A stretch of DNA of 64,000 bases, from assembly GCA_021199355.1 (NCBI GenBank), contig JAJQIF010000009.1, forward strand, positions 425,792 through 489,791, in the 5' to 3' direction. The translations under genes and the position numbers were made by a program. This stretch comes from Oscillospiraceae bacterium. GTDB lineage: Bacteria; Bacillota; Clostridia; Oscillospirales; Ruminococcaceae. The notes below the pieces were generated by a model. The model did not search any database. It saw nothing but the letters and a program-made list of their open reading frames with translations, and had not been told where the DNA came from. How positions within the stretch are numbered: position 1 is the first letter of the stretch; each line of letters begins with the position of its first letter. Shown here one piece after another: positions 1 to 8,758 of this stretch.

Positions 1-507
1 GAGGACGCAACGGACGGAAATGTCAATATAACAGGTGGATATGTTTACATCAGCTCAAATGACGATACTATCGACTCCAAGGGCGATATCACAATCAGCG
101 GCGGAACTGTTATAGTAAACGGAAATTCCGACGGCGGTCTCAAGTATGAGAATAACTTCACCGTCGATGGTGGAACTGTCCTGATGCTTGGCTACGCTTC
201 AACTGCGAATAATCCGAGCTCTGCTTCTCAGAACACTATTTCAGTCTCGTTTGCAAGCGCAGTTTCCACAGGCTCTTATATCAGAATCTCTTGCGGAAGC
301 GAAGAATTCGTCTTCAAAACCTCTAAGCCGGTTGAGAACGTTCTGTTCTCTTCTTCAATGTTCGTAACAGGTGAGACTGTTACCATAAGCTATGGCGGAA
401 CCTATAAGAACGGCGAAAGCATCGACAATATATGCACCGGCGGCACCTATTCCGGCGGAAGCGATCTGACTCTCACCGTATCGGACGGCTTGACAATCTA
501 CGGATAA
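1..507 (+). CDS. Carbohydrate-binding (DUF4353-like) protein, C-terminal fragment
   Basis: The reading frame is open from base 1, so the gene begins upstream and only the last 168 codons are present. The visible part has short Gly/Asn/Asp repeats of the type ITGGYVYI, ITISGGTVIV, FTVDGGTV, spaced like rungs of a right-handed beta helix. It ends with a segment (SGGSDLTLTVSDG) typical of the DUF4353 carbohydrate-binding family. Such proteins are secreted surface proteins and often occur with CotH-family proteins; one such gene lies near the other end of this window. No membrane anchor is seen at the C terminus. The product is probably extracellular. The family call is by pattern only and the N-terminal domains are unknown. 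Confidence 0.55.
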   Translation, partial: EDATDGNVNITGGYVYISSNDDTIDSKGDITISGGTVIVNGNSDGGLKYENNFTVDGGTVLMLGYASTANNPSSASQNTISVSFASAVSTGSYIRISCGSEEFVFKTSKPVENVLFSSSMFVTGETVTISYGGTYKNGESIDNICTGGTYSGGSDLTLTVSDGLTIYG

Positions 508-518
508 TAACAAATAAT
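490..518 (+). promoter_or_regulatory. Possible sigma-A promoter of trpS
   Basis: TTGACA (490-495) and AATAAT (513-518) are separated by 17 bp, overlapping the end of the upstream gene. The -10 box is weak, so read-through from upstream is also possible. Confidence 0.35.
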
Positions 519-537
519 CATATATGGAGGAATCATC

Positions 538-1560
538 ATGACAGAATCAAGCGAAGCAACTAGCGTTGCTAAGAAAGTAATATTCAGTGGAATACAGCCT
601 ACAGGCGTCTTCACTCTCGGAAATTATCTCGGTGCAATCAAGAACTGGGGACCTCTTCAGGATGAATACGATTGCATTTATTCGATAGTAGATGAACATG
701 CACTGACGGTCAAGCGCGACCCTGCAACCTTCAGAAAGCAGACAATCGAGTGTTATGCGCTTCTCTTGGCTTGCGGACTTGACCCCGAAAAGTCGATAGT
801 TTTCATCCAGAGTCACAATCCTAATCATGCTCAGCTCAGTTGGATTCTTTCCTGTTGCACTCAGTTCGGCGAGCTCACCCGCATGACTCAATTCAAGGAC
901 AAATCACAGAAGCACCCCGACGACGTCAACGCCGGTCTTTTCACTTATCCCGTGCTCATGGCGGCTGATATTCTCGTTTACAATGCTGATCTGGTTCCAA
1001 TTGGTGAGGACCAGAAACAACATCTCGAGCTCGCAAGAAACATCGCTGTCCGATTCAATCAGCGTTATGGTGACATGTTCACAGTTCCGGAAGCTTATAT
1101 TCCGAAAACAGGTGCCAGAATCAAGAGCCTTCAGGACCCGACCAAGAAGATGTCAAAGTCCGATGATAATCCCAATGCCTGCATATTGATCTTAGACGAT
1201 AAGGACACAATTATCCGCAAGTTCAAGCGCGCAGTTACCGACAGCGATACCGAGGTAAGATATGCCGAGGGCAAGGACGGCATCAACAACCTGATGACCA
1301 TCTACTCCTGTGTAACGGGCAAGAATATGGATGAAATCGAGAGCGAATTCTCCGGCAAGGGCTACGGCGATTTCAAGCTCGCGGTAGGCGAAGCGGTTGC
1401 AGACAGCCTGGAGCCCGTAAGAACCGAGTATGCGAAGCTTATCGCCGATAAGGCTTATCTCAAGCAGTGCTATACCGACGGCGTACAGCGCGCATTCAGA
1501 CTTTCCAACAAGATTCTCACCAAAGCATCCCGCAAGGTCGGCTTCGTTGATTACAGATAA
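538..1560 (+). CDS. trpS: Tryptophan--tRNA ligase
   Basis: Class I aminoacyl-tRNA synthetase that charges tRNA-Trp with tryptophan using ATP in the cytoplasm. The protein has 340 residues, as usual for bacterial TrpS. The HIGH-type signature appears as TLGNYLG at about residues 26-32 and the KMSKS loop is exact at residues 204-208. The ATG at 538 follows a GGAGG ribosome binding site (526-530). ychF starts 21 bp after the stop, so the two are probably co-transcribed. No T-box leader is seen in the short upstream gap. Confidence 0.96.
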   Translation: MTESSEATSVAKKVIFSGIQPTGVFTLGNYLGAIKNWGPLQDEYDCIYSIVDEHALTVKRDPATFRKQTIECYALLLACGLDPEKSIVFIQSHNPNHAQLSWILSCCTQFGELTRMTQFKDKSQKHPDDVNAGLFTYPVLMAADILVYNADLVPIGEDQKQHLELARNIAVRFNQRYGDMFTVPEAYIPKTGARIKSLQDPTKKMSKSDDNPNACILILDDKDTIIRKFKRAVTDSDTEVRYAEGKDGINNLMTIYSCVTGKNMDEIESEFSGKGYGDFKLAVGEAVADSLEPVRTEYAKLIADKAYLKQCYTDGVQRAFRLSNKILTKASRKVGFVDYR

Positions 1561-1581
1561 CAAAGGCAGGTAACAAATACA

Positions 1582-2676
1582 ATGAAACTAGGCATGGTAG
1601 GACTTCCTAACGTAGGAAAGAGTACACTTTTCAATGCGCTTACAAACGCTGGTGCGGAATCGGCGAACTATCCCTTTTGTACAATAGAGCCGAATGTCGG
1701 CGTCGTCAGCGTTCCCGATGAAAGGCTTGACAAGCTCGCCAAGATGTATAACCCGACTAAATTTACTCCTGCAACGCTCGAGTTCGTCGACATAGCAGGA
1801 CTCGTCAAGGGAGCATCTAAGGGTGAGGGTCTCGGCAACAAGTTCTTAGCCAATATCCGCGAATGTGACGCCATCATTCACGTTGTCAGGTGCTTTGAAT
1901 CGGACGATATAATCCACGTTGAGGGCTCTGTCGACCCGAAGCGTGATATCGAAACGATAGATCTGGAGCTTATATTTGCAGATATCGAAGTCCTTGAGCG
2001 TCGCCTCGACAAAGCAAAGAAGATGGTCAAGGGCGACAAGAAATATCAGGCTGATATCGACCTGACAGAGGCTATGCTTGCTCACCTGACCGAGGGCAAA
2101 CCCGCAAGAAGCTATCCATTCACCGATGACGAAAGGGAAATGATTCGTTCGACCCCGCTTCTTTCCCAGAAGCCGGTCATCTACGCCGCAAATCTCTCGG
2201 AGGATGACTTCCGTGCAGACATCAACACCTCGAAGCACTACCTCACTGTAAAAGAAATCGCAGAAGCCGAGCATTCGGCAGTCCTGCCTATTTGCGCAGA
2301 AATAGAAGCTGAACTTTCCGACATGTCCGAAGAGGACAGACAGCTCTTCCTTGAGGATCTGGGCTTGGAAGTTTCGGGCTTGGACAGAGTCATCAAAGAA
2401 GGCTATTCGCTTCTGGGGCTCATTTCATTCCTGACAGCAGGAAAGGACGAATGCCGTGCATGGACGATAAAGAAGGGCACCAAAGCTCCTCAGGCGGCAG
2501 GAAAGATTCACACCGACTTCGAGAGAGGCTTTATAAGAGCCGAAGTAATTGCATTCAAAGATCTCGAAGCATGTGGAAGCATGGTCGCCGCAAAGGAAAA
2601 AGGTCTTATCCGCTCCGAAGGCAAGGAATATGTCATGCAGGACGGCGACGTCGTGCTGTTCAGATTCAACGTGTGA
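1582..2676 (+). CDS. ychF: Redox-regulated ATPase/GTPase YchF (Obg family)
   Basis: Conserved Obg-family P-loop protein of 364 residues; family members bind ribosomes and hydrolyse ATP in preference to GTP. The G1 loop GLPNVGKS lies at residues 7-14 and the C terminus carries a TGS domain ending in [11 protein letters not shown], the family's usual ending. Full length. It follows trpS by 21 bp and is followed by a strong terminator, so it closes the small trpS-ychF unit. The exact cellular role of YchF is not settled in any bacterium. Confidence 0.95.
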   Translation: MKLGMVGLPNVGKSTLFNALTNAGAESANYPFCTIEPNVGVVSVPDERLDKLAKMYNPTKFTPATLEFVDIAGLVKGASKGEGLGNKFLANIRECDAIIHVVRCFESDDIIHVEGSVDPKRDIETIDLELIFADIEVLERRLDKAKKMVKGDKKYQADIDLTEAMLAHLTEGKPARSYPFTDDEREMIRSTPLLSQKPVIYAANLSEDDFRADINTSKHYLTVKEIAEAEHSAVLPICAEIEAELSDMSEEDRQLFLEDLGLEVSGLDRVIKEGYSLLGLISFLTAGKDECRAWTIKKGTKAPQAAGKIHTDFERGFIRAEVIAFKDLEACGSMVAAKEKGLIRSEGKEYVMQDGDVVLFRFNV

Positions 2677-2693
2677 CTTCAATCATAAATAAC

Positions 2694-2730
2694 AAAACCG
2701 TCGGGATTGATTTCCTGACGGTTTTCTTTT
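2694..2730. terminator. Bidirectional intrinsic terminator between ychF and tRNA-Arg
   Basis: AAAACCGTC pairs with GACGGTTTT, with further inner pairs, followed by CTTTT on the plus strand and a T-rich run on the minus strand. It can stop ychF transcription and the facing tRNA transcript. Confidence 0.8.
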
Positions 2731-2731
2731 A

Positions 2732-2808
2732 TGGCGTTTCCGAGGTGATTCGAACACCCGACCTACCGCTTAGGAGGCGGTCGCTCTATCCAGCTGAGCT
2801 ACGGAAAC
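2732..2808 (-). tRNA. tRNA-Arg(CCT), CCA encoded
   Basis: Read on the minus strand from 2808, a GTTTCCG acceptor half pairs with CGGAAAC, followed by discriminator G and an encoded CCA (2734-2732). The anticodon stem ACCGC/GCGGT holds the 7-base loop CTCCTAA, giving anticodon CCT. T-arm GGTTCGAATC-type sequence is present. Full cloverleaf. Confidence 0.95.
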
Positions 2809-2832
2809 ATATCTGATTTTTGATACCATGAC

Positions 2833-2861
2833 ATTATACATCATGCCCCCGAAAAAATCAA
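2833..2861 (-). promoter_or_regulatory. Sigma-A promoter of tRNA-Arg(CCT)
   Basis: On the minus strand TTGATT (2861-2856), 17 bp, TATAAT (2838-2833), 24 bp before the tRNA 5' end. Confidence 0.65.
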
Positions 2862-2906
2862 TACTTGGAGGCAAATTATTTCGTTTCCTACGTTTCGACA
2901 ATATAC

Positions 2907-2935
2907 TTGTCCCGACAGTGCTATTCTCGTATTAT
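2907..2935 (+). promoter_or_regulatory. Sigma-A promoter of the SpoIID-like gene
   Basis: TTGTCC (2907-2912), 17 bp, TATTAT (2930-2935). The predicted transcript start near 2942 lies just upstream of the GTG at 2958 and rules out the longer upstream ATG at 2865 as the main start. Confidence 0.55.
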
Positions 2936-2957
2936 CAAGACAGAAAGGCTGATAGAC

Positions 2958-3938
2958 GTGAAAAATGTACTCAGGGGACTTATATTTGTGACAATAGCAC
3001 TTGTAGCATTTCCGATTATCACGGTGCTTATTTCCGAAGGCTCTGCATATTTCTTTCAGGCGGATGAAGAGACTGTAGAAGCTTTTGCGGACAGTTCCAC
3101 CTCTGCTTATCCACTCATCGAAGAAGTCTATGTTTATGATATAACCACCGAAACGGTAACAACACTTTCTATCGAGGATTATCTTACATATTCTGTTCTG
3201 GGAACTCTTCAAATGGATGCAGAGCCTGAACTTATCAAGGCTCAGGCTGTCTTGATGTACACATATATTTTGGGCAGGCGTATTGAAGAAGAGTCAAATC
3301 CAACTGAAGAACTGCGTGGTTGTGACATCAGTACCGATATAAACAAATATGTCCGCCTTGTCTGCGAATCCGATTATATTGAAAAAGTCCGAAGAGCGGT
3401 CGGTGATGTAGCAGGGGAGTACATCACCTATAACGGCAGTATCATAGCGCCTGCTTACTGTGTTTCAAACGGTGGCGTAAGCGAGAGCGCCTTGACGGTC
3501 TTGTGTGAAGACGTTCCGTATCTTCAAAGCGTTGTGAGCAATTATGACAGCGACTATATAACTGAAATCAGTTATACATCCGACGAGATTTTCGCGAGGA
3601 TAACCACTCAGGACGAAAGCATCACTTTGCTAGGTAACCCATCCGATTGGATAGTCATAACCGTCACAACCGACACCGGCTATGCCACGGAGATTACTCT
3701 TGATAAAAACACGACCGTCACCGGCAGACAGCTTGCCTCTTGGCTTAATCTTCCGTCGGCGAGATTCACCGTGTCCTATTCGGAAGAATTCGACAGGTTC
3801 ACCTTCAGCGTTTCGGGAAGCGGGCATCTCGTTGGGCTTTCGCAATACGGCGGAAACAAAATGGCAGAAGAAGGCTATAGCTACTCGGACATTATCAGCT
3901 TCTATTTCACAGGAGTCGAGATAGTTTCCCCCAAATAA
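2958..3938 (+). CDS. SpoIID/LytB-domain protein
   Basis: SpoIID-like protein of 326 residues if translation starts at GTG 2958, which follows AGAAAGG (2942-2948) by 9 bp and begins with a hydrophobic signal-anchor (about residues 5-28). SpoIID proteins are membrane-bound lytic transglycosylases acting on peptidoglycan during engulfment. Family landmarks here are EDYL, KAQAV (about residues 94-98) and GHLVGLSQYGG (about 289-299). The segment that is normally AAEMP reads GTLQM: ungapped alignment from either side puts Thr83 at the catalytic Glu position. It may therefore be catalytically altered or non-enzymatic. It stands alone, not in a sporulation operon, so stage II sporulation protein D itself is only one possibility. 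Confidence 0.75.
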   Translation: MKNVLRGLIFVTIALVAFPIITVLISEGSAYFFQADEETVEAFADSSTSAYPLIEEVYVYDITTETVTTLSIEDYLTYSVLGTLQMDAEPELIKAQAVLMYTYILGRRIEEESNPTEELRGCDISTDINKYVRLVCESDYIEKVRRAVGDVAGEYITYNGSIIAPAYCVSNGGVSESALTVLCEDVPYLQSVVSNYDSDYITEISYTSDEIFARITTQDESITLLGNPSDWIVITVTTDTGYATEITLDKNTTVTGRQLASWLNLPSARFTVSYSEEFDRFTFSVSGSGHLVGLSQYGGNKMAEEGYSYSDIISFYFTGVEIVSPK

Positions 3939-3939
3939 A

Positions 3940-3966
3940 AATGCCGTAGGATTCACCTGCGGCATT
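3940..3966. terminator. Intrinsic terminator, stronger on the minus strand
   Basis: AATGCCGTAGG pairs with CCTGCGGCATT around a short loop. The minus-strand copy is followed by TTTTTATTT, making it the terminator of the leftward proB-proA operon; it may also stop the facing SpoIID-like transcript. Confidence 0.7.
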
Positions 3967-3977
3967 AATCATTGAAA

Positions 3978-4958
3978 TCAGTACTCCGCTCCGTTGACAA
4001 TTTCACTTACCTGAAGTGAAGAGATAGTGTAGCTTGGTCCTGTACTTACGACCGTACATGTCATAATCTTTTCAGGAGAGGCATCGGTGGAAGTCCAGTT
4101 ATTAATCGGCATATAGTAGGCAATCTGAATTGTGTAACCGTCATCTGTTGCCTCTATGTCCTGAACAACGGCGTAATACGCCATCGAGCGAGGACTTACG
4201 GGAATCGAATACATCCCTGTGCTCTCGTCATATTCAAAGCTCAGCTCTTCATCGCCGACGGTTCCATGGGTGTAACTCAGTCCCGAACCGAACAGCTTGA
4301 TGATTCTCGAATCAATCTCGAAGTAGGAAATCGAATAATATCCATTCTCAGATGTGTATGTCGAGGAAGGATTCAAAATAACGTCCCAGCAAGCCGCTGT
4401 TATGATAACGTCCTGATTCAGAAGAGATGTGTTCTCAAAGGAGGGAACATCAGCCGCCGAAAGAGGGAGGACAAGCCGCTCAAGAGAGCTTATCAGCGCC
4501 GAGTTGTCGTTTTTTGACTCTGCATATGCATGATAATCTACTATGGCGGTAACGATTCCGAATATCGCAAAACCAAGCACAACCAACCCGAAAACAGCCG
4601 TCAGAATCTGTGAAAGGCTTATATTGACAGCGGAAGTTTCCTGTTCATCTTCATTAACGCCGAGACTTTCGGTATCCTCATCCAAAGCGTCGTCCAGAAT
4701 TTCCTTGACCTGCTCGTCAAGCTCTTTGCGCTCTTTCTCGGCAGTCTCTGAAATCTCTTTGAGCTTTTTTTTCCTCTTGGATTTTTTATTGCCATCGTCC
4801 GGCTGCTTGGGTTCTTGAGTTGATTCAACCGACTTTTCCTCGGGGATAGCTTCAATAATCCCTGCGGCGTCGGCAAGACTTGTCAGGTCGTCGGAAACGG
4901 TCTCGGTTTCAACGCTATCGGTTTTTATCTCATTTTTGTTTTCTGTTTCTGTGCTCAT
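3978..4958 (-). CDS. Single-pass membrane protein of unknown function
   Basis: No family recognised. The 326-residue product starts with about 110 charged, Ser/Thr/Glu-rich cytoplasmic residues. These include a Lys-rich patch (KKSKRKKKLK, residues 58-67) leading into a probable coiled coil (to about 92). One membrane helix follows at about 118-141 and then an extracellular domain of about 180 residues with many Tyr/Ser/Thr. There is no enzyme motif. It begins 17 bp after the proA stop with GAGG before its ATG, so it appears to be the last gene of the proline operon, ended by the terminator at 3940-3966. A link to proline synthesis is not implied by anything in the protein. Confidence 0.7.
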   Translation of the reverse strand: MSTETENKNEIKTDSVETETVSDDLTSLADAAGIIEAIPEEKSVESTQEPKQPDDGNKKSKRKKKLKEISETAEKERKELDEQVKEILDDALDEDTESLGVNEDEQETSAVNISLSQILTAVFGLVVLGFAIFGIVTAIVDYHAYAESKNDNSALISSLERLVLPLSAADVPSFENTSLLNQDVIITAACWDVILNPSSTYTSENGYYSISYFEIDSRIIKLFGSGLSYTHGTVGDEELSFEYDESTGMYSIPVSPRSMAYYAVVQDIEATDDGYTIQIAYYMPINNWTSTDASPEKIMTCTVVSTGPSYTISSLQVSEIVNGAEY

Positions 4959-4975
4959 ATCTGACCTCAGTAGCT

Positions 4976-6220
4976 TTATCTTATCTGCCCGTTACCTGTT
5001 ATGATGTACTTGTAAGTCGTCATCTCTTTAAGCCCCATAGGTCCTCTTGCGTGAAGCTTCTGGGTTGAGATTCCTATTTCCGCTCCGAGTCCGAATTCGT
5101 AACCGTCGGTAAACCTCGTCGATGCGTTGACATAAACGGCGGCGGCATCAATTCTCTTCTGGAATTCCTCAGCGGCTGAAACGCTTTCGGTTACTATGCA
5201 CTCGGAATGTCCCGAAGAATATTTCTGTATGTGCTCGATAGCTTCATATATATTGTCGACAACCTTGACAGCGAGAATATAGTCAAGGAACTCTTTTCCG
5301 TAATCTTCCTCGGTTGCCGGAACGACAGACTTTCCAAGAATCATCTGCGTCAGTTCACAGCCTCTCAGCTCGACATGAGATTTGTCGAGCCTCTTTTTGA
5401 GTGCCGGCAGAAAGTCTTCTGCGATGCTCTTATGGACAAGAAGCGTCTCGGCGGCATTGCAAACCGAAGGTCTTGATGTCTTTGCGTTGTCGACTATATC
5501 AACAGCCATTGGAATGCTTGCGGAAGAATCGACATAGATGTGGCAATTTCCGGTTCCTGTCTGGATAACGGGAGCAGTCGCATTCTGAACAACGGAATTT
5601 ATGAGCCCTGCGCCGCCCCTCGGAATAAGCAGGTCAATAATCCCGTTTGCCTTCATCATCTGCTCGGCGGATTGCCTTGTAACGTCCTCTATAAGCTGAA
5701 CCGAATCCTTGGGAAGTCCTGCTTCGCTGACAGCATCACGCATAATCATCGCAAGAATTGTGTTTGTGTAGATAGCTTCTTTTCCGCCTCTGAGTATTAC
5801 GGCATTGCCGCTCTTGATACACAGAACTCCGGCATCAACGGTGACATTCGGACGTGATTCGTATATGATTCCGATAACGCCCATCGGAACACTTATCTTT
5901 GTGATTTTAAGACCGTTCGGTCTTATCTCTCCGCCTTCGACAATGCCGACAGGGTCGGGGAGAGCCGCAACCTTTCTTACACCGTCAGCTATATCAAGAA
6001 TTCTCTTCTCATTCAGATAGAGCCTGTCGGTCATGGTATCACTCATACCTGCTTTTTCGGCGTTCTTGACGTCAATTCTGTTCTGCTCAAGAATCTCACG
6101 CTTATGCTTTTCAAGAGAATCGGCAATAAGCGTGAGTGCGGAATTCCTCAGAGTTACCGATGAGCAGGAAAGCTCTTTCTTCGCCTCAACAGCGTTTAGC
6201 CCTATAGTTTCAAAATCCAT
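4976..6220 (-). CDS. proA: Glutamate-5-semialdehyde dehydrogenase (gamma-glutamyl phosphate reductase)
   Basis: Second enzyme of proline synthesis: reduces gamma-glutamyl phosphate with NADPH to glutamate semialdehyde. The ATG at 6220 (MDFETIGL) is chosen because AAGGAG lies 11 bp upstream inside the end of proB and gives 414 residues, the normal ProA length. A longer frame exists upstream but lacks support. The catalytic cysteine sits in RPSVCNAAETL, and the family segment IYESRPNVTVDAG is present. The start overlaps the end region of proB by 8 bases short of its stop, indicating translational coupling. Confidence 0.96.
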   Translation of the reverse strand: MDFETIGLNAVEAKKELSCSSVTLRNSALTLIADSLEKHKREILEQNRIDVKNAEKAGMSDTMTDRLYLNEKRILDIADGVRKVAALPDPVGIVEGGEIRPNGLKITKISVPMGVIGIIYESRPNVTVDAGVLCIKSGNAVILRGGKEAIYTNTILAMIMRDAVSEAGLPKDSVQLIEDVTRQSAEQMMKANGIIDLLIPRGGAGLINSVVQNATAPVIQTGTGNCHIYVDSSASIPMAVDIVDNAKTSRPSVCNAAETLLVHKSIAEDFLPALKKRLDKSHVELRGCELTQMILGKSVVPATEEDYGKEFLDYILAVKVVDNIYEAIEHIQKYSSGHSECIVTESVSAAEEFQKRIDAAAVYVNASTRFTDGYEFGLGAEIGISTQKLHARGPMGLKEMTTYKYIITGNGQIR

Positions 6221-6227
6221 ATCTTTG

Positions 6228-7016
6228 TCACTCCTTCTTAGATGTGAACAGCGTTCCGATTTTCTTCCCGTCAAACACGTCGTAAAGATTGGTCGGACGC
6301 TTGCCGTTTATAATCATCATATCTATGCCTTCATTAAGCGTAATTCTTGCCGCTCTTAATTTTGTCGCCATTCCGCCTGTTCCAAGTCCCGAAGCTTCAC
6401 CGCCTGCCATCTCAAGAAGGTCGTCCGAAATCTCTGTAATCTCGGAGATGAGCTTAGCGTCGGGATTCTTCTTCGGGTCGGTTTCATAGAGCCCATCAAT
6501 GTCAGACATTATGATAAGAGTATCGGCTTTCGTTATAACGGCAACAATCGCGGCAAGAGAATCGTTTTCACCAACCTCAAGCTCCAACTCATCAATAGCC
6601 ACAACGTCGTTTTCATTGACAATCGGAATTGTTCCGCATTCAATCAGCTTTCCCAATGAGTTGATAACATTCTCTTTTCTCTCGTCGGTCAGAACAAACT
6701 TTGTAAGAAGCACCTGAGCGGCGATAATCCCGTATTCGTTGAACTGCTTTTCGTATATGTTCATGAGCTCGCACTGCCCGACAGCGGCGCACGCCTGCTT
6801 TGTGGGAGTGTCCTTCGGACGTTCTTTGAATCCAAGTCTTGCCGCACCCAATCCGATTGCTCCCGATGTCACCAGAATCACATCGACACCGGAATTCTTG
6901 ATATCCGAGATTACCTTGACAAGCTCCTCAACATGGCGGATGTTGAGCTGTCCCGAAGGGTGGGTGAGGGTAGAGGTGCCTACTTTTATGACTACTCGCT
7001 TGAGTTTATCTGACAT
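6228..7016 (-). CDS. proB: Glutamate 5-kinase
   Basis: First step of proline synthesis: ATP-dependent phosphorylation of glutamate. It has the amino-acid kinase signature (VVIKVGTSTL at the N terminus, VILVTSGAIGLG, VNENDVVA, GTGGMATKLRAA). With the ATG at 7016 it has 262 residues, which is the short form without the C-terminal PUA domain found in many other ProB proteins. An in-frame TTG at 7025 is an alternative start. It lies between the hydroxyacid dehydrogenase (24 bp upstream) and proA. Confidence 0.95.
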   Translation of the reverse strand: MSDKLKRVVIKVGTSTLTHPSGQLNIRHVEELVKVISDIKNSGVDVILVTSGAIGLGAARLGFKERPKDTPTKQACAAVGQCELMNIYEKQFNEYGIIAAQVLLTKFVLTDERKENVINSLGKLIECGTIPIVNENDVVAIDELELEVGENDSLAAIVAVITKADTLIIMSDIDGLYETDPKKNPDAKLISEITEISDDLLEMAGGEASGLGTGGMATKLRAARITLNEGIDMMIINGKRPTNLYDVFDGKKIGTLFTSKKE

Positions 7017-7040
7017 ATGTATCAAAACCTTTACTTTAAA

Positions 7041-7997
7041 TTATCCTGCAACATTGTTTGTGGGGTTGCCGCTGAGATACGCTTTTATATTGTCCGCCAC
7101 AAGTCTGATCAATCTTACTCTCGTTTCAATCGGAGCCCATGCCACATGTGGGGTTATAACGCAGTTCGGAAGTCCAAGAAGGGGACAATCCGACGATATA
7201 GGCTCAGTTGTAAGAACGTCTATTGCGGCAGATGCAATCTTGCCGGATTTAAGAGCTTCCGCCAAATCTCTTTCGTTTATAACTCCGCCACGGGAAGTGT
7301 TCACCAAAAGTGCAGTCGGTTTCATTATCGAAAGTGTCTCGGCATTTATGAGCTCCTTCGTACCTTCATTAAGAGGGCAGTGCAGAGTTACAATGTCCGA
7401 ATTTCTGAGAAGATCGGGGAGGCTACATACGGTGATACCATCACAATCGCTTGGCGCAGTTCTTGTATATACCAGAACTTTCATATTGAACGCCAGAGCT
7501 ATCCTTGCAACCGCCATTCCGATAGCTCCGTATCCGATTATTCCGATAGTTTTGCCCGAAAGCTCATTGAGAGGTATCTCAAAGTGAGTAAACAGCTTTG
7601 ATTTGCCCCAGCTTCCGCTCTGAACATAGTCGTCATACTCATGAATCTTCGAAAAGTGATTGAAAATCAATGCAAAAGTATGCTGTGCAACAGCATCTGA
7701 CGAGTATCCGGGAACATTCGCAACGACACAGCCGTGTCTCTTTGCGGCATCTATTTCAATATTATTGTAGCCGGTAGCAAAAAGCCCGATGAACTTTAAA
7801 TTCGGACACCTTTCAAAAACTTCCTCGGTAATCCTGCACTTGTTCGTAAGAACTATTTCTGCATCACCGATATTATTTGCGATTTCATCAGGTGAGGTAA
7901 ATCCAAAAACAGCAGTCTCCACAAGAGAAGTAAGCGGTTCAAGCGATACATCGCCGCTCGTAACCGTATCTGCGTCAAGAATTACAGCTCTCGGCAT
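7041..7997 (-). CDS. D-2-hydroxyacid dehydrogenase (NAD-dependent)
   Basis: Member of the D-isomer 2-hydroxyacid dehydrogenase family, 318 residues from the ATG at 7997, which follows GGAG by 8 bp; an upstream ATG at 8015 overlaps the previous stop and is less likely. The NAD-binding fold shows GIIGYGAIG. The family's catalytic Arg, Glu and His sit in NTSRGGVI, VLTTEP and NCVITPHVAW. The substrate is not fixed by these motifs; hydroxypyruvate/glycerate is a common one in this branch. It is embedded in the leftward operon ahead of proB. Why it sits with proline genes is unclear. Confidence 0.88.
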   Translation of the reverse strand: MPRAVILDADTVTSGDVSLEPLTSLVETAVFGFTSPDEIANNIGDAEIVLTNKCRITEEVFERCPNLKFIGLFATGYNNIEIDAAKRHGCVVANVPGYSSDAVAQHTFALIFNHFSKIHEYDDYVQSGSWGKSKLFTHFEIPLNELSGKTIGIIGYGAIGMAVARIALAFNMKVLVYTRTAPSDCDGITVCSLPDLLRNSDIVTLHCPLNEGTKELINAETLSIMKPTALLVNTSRGGVINERDLAEALKSGKIASAAIDVLTTEPISSDCPLLGLPNCVITPHVAWAPIETRVRLIRLVADNIKAYLSGNPTNNVAG

Positions 7998-8014
7998 AGT
8001 CAATTCTCCATTCA

Positions 8015-8452
8015 TCAGGTATTATAATTGTCAAACGCCTGATAGATTACGTTATCGTCGGCATCGTTTCCGGCAAGCTTCGAACGTTCAACCTTGACGG
8101 CTTGCTCAACATCCTTGAGGTCGTCGACATCTCCGCCGTCGCCTTCGTCCGATTGTGAATCGTCCTCAGACTGATTCCTGGCGGCTTTTCTGTCCTGTAA
8201 ATGGAACACGAATATTGCGACCAGAAGTATTACTTCACAGACGCCTATTACAGTGGCAGTCGTTGAATCGCCATAGAACTGCAATATAAGAGGCAAGTCA
8301 CAGACCAAAAGCCAGAGAAAATCAACCATTTTCCGCTTTCTGACATAAAGCGCCACGAAGACCACAGTCGCAATTATGCAGAATACAATGTGCATATTCT
8401 TTGGAAGCGGAGCAAATCTCGATTGAAGTGCCGCAGTTAAAATTATATTCAT
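8015..8452 (-). CDS. Small polytopic membrane protein, unknown function
   Basis: 145-residue product with three hydrophobic segments (about residues 22-38, 46-58 and 66-84) and a strongly acidic cytoplasmic tail (SEDDSQSDEGDGG). No family recognised. It is the first gene after a consensus minus-strand promoter (8505-8533), and its stop codon is followed at once by the next gene's region, so it heads the operon containing the hydroxyacid dehydrogenase, proB and proA. Confidence 0.6.
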   Translation of the reverse strand: MNIILTAALQSRFAPLPKNMHIVFCIIATVVFVALYVRKRKMVDFLWLLVCDLPLILQFYGDSTTATVIGVCEVILLVAIFVFHLQDRKAARNQSEDDSQSDEGDGGDVDDLKDVEQAVKVERSKLAGNDADDNVIYQAFDNYNT

Positions 8453-8504
8453 AATGACATTATCACCTTTCCAAATCTAATAAGGAGCATTGCGCATTTA
8501 TTGT

Positions 8505-8533
8505 ATTATAACATGAACGGCTCAAAATTGCAA
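8505..8533 (-). promoter_or_regulatory. Sigma-A promoter of the leftward proBA operon
   Basis: On the minus strand TTGCAA (8533-8528), 17 bp, TATAAT (8510-8505). It lies 52 bp before the first start codon of the operon. Confidence 0.65.
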
Positions 8534-8630
8534 TACAAGATGTGAGTTTGTGGTAATAATGAACAAATCCAATTTCTTTATTGCCCAAAATTTCTATTTT
8601 ATTTTGACTTTCAAAAATGTCCCCAACCTG

Positions 8631-8659
8631 TTGACATTTGTCTTCTCATCGTGTACTAT
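8631..8659 (+). promoter_or_regulatory. Sigma-A promoter of the NCS2 permease gene
   Basis: TTGACA (8631-8636), 17 bp, TACTAT (8654-8659). The leader of roughly 90 nt has a hairpin at 8709-8736 (GCAGA-C-GGAA paired with TTCC-T-TCTGC) but none of the purine-riboswitch consensus. Confidence 0.75.
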
Positions 8660-8758
8660 ATATTGTGTGATGAGTTTGTGACTGTAAGTGATTAATTCGT
8701 CAACAAAAGCAGACGGAAATCTGAAATTCCTTCTGCAAAACCGAAAGGATTGATAAAC

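Noticed and set aside
8660-8758. Purine or other riboswitch before the NCS2 permease
   Set aside because: No purine aptamer core could be found; only one 28-nt hairpin (8709-8736) is present.
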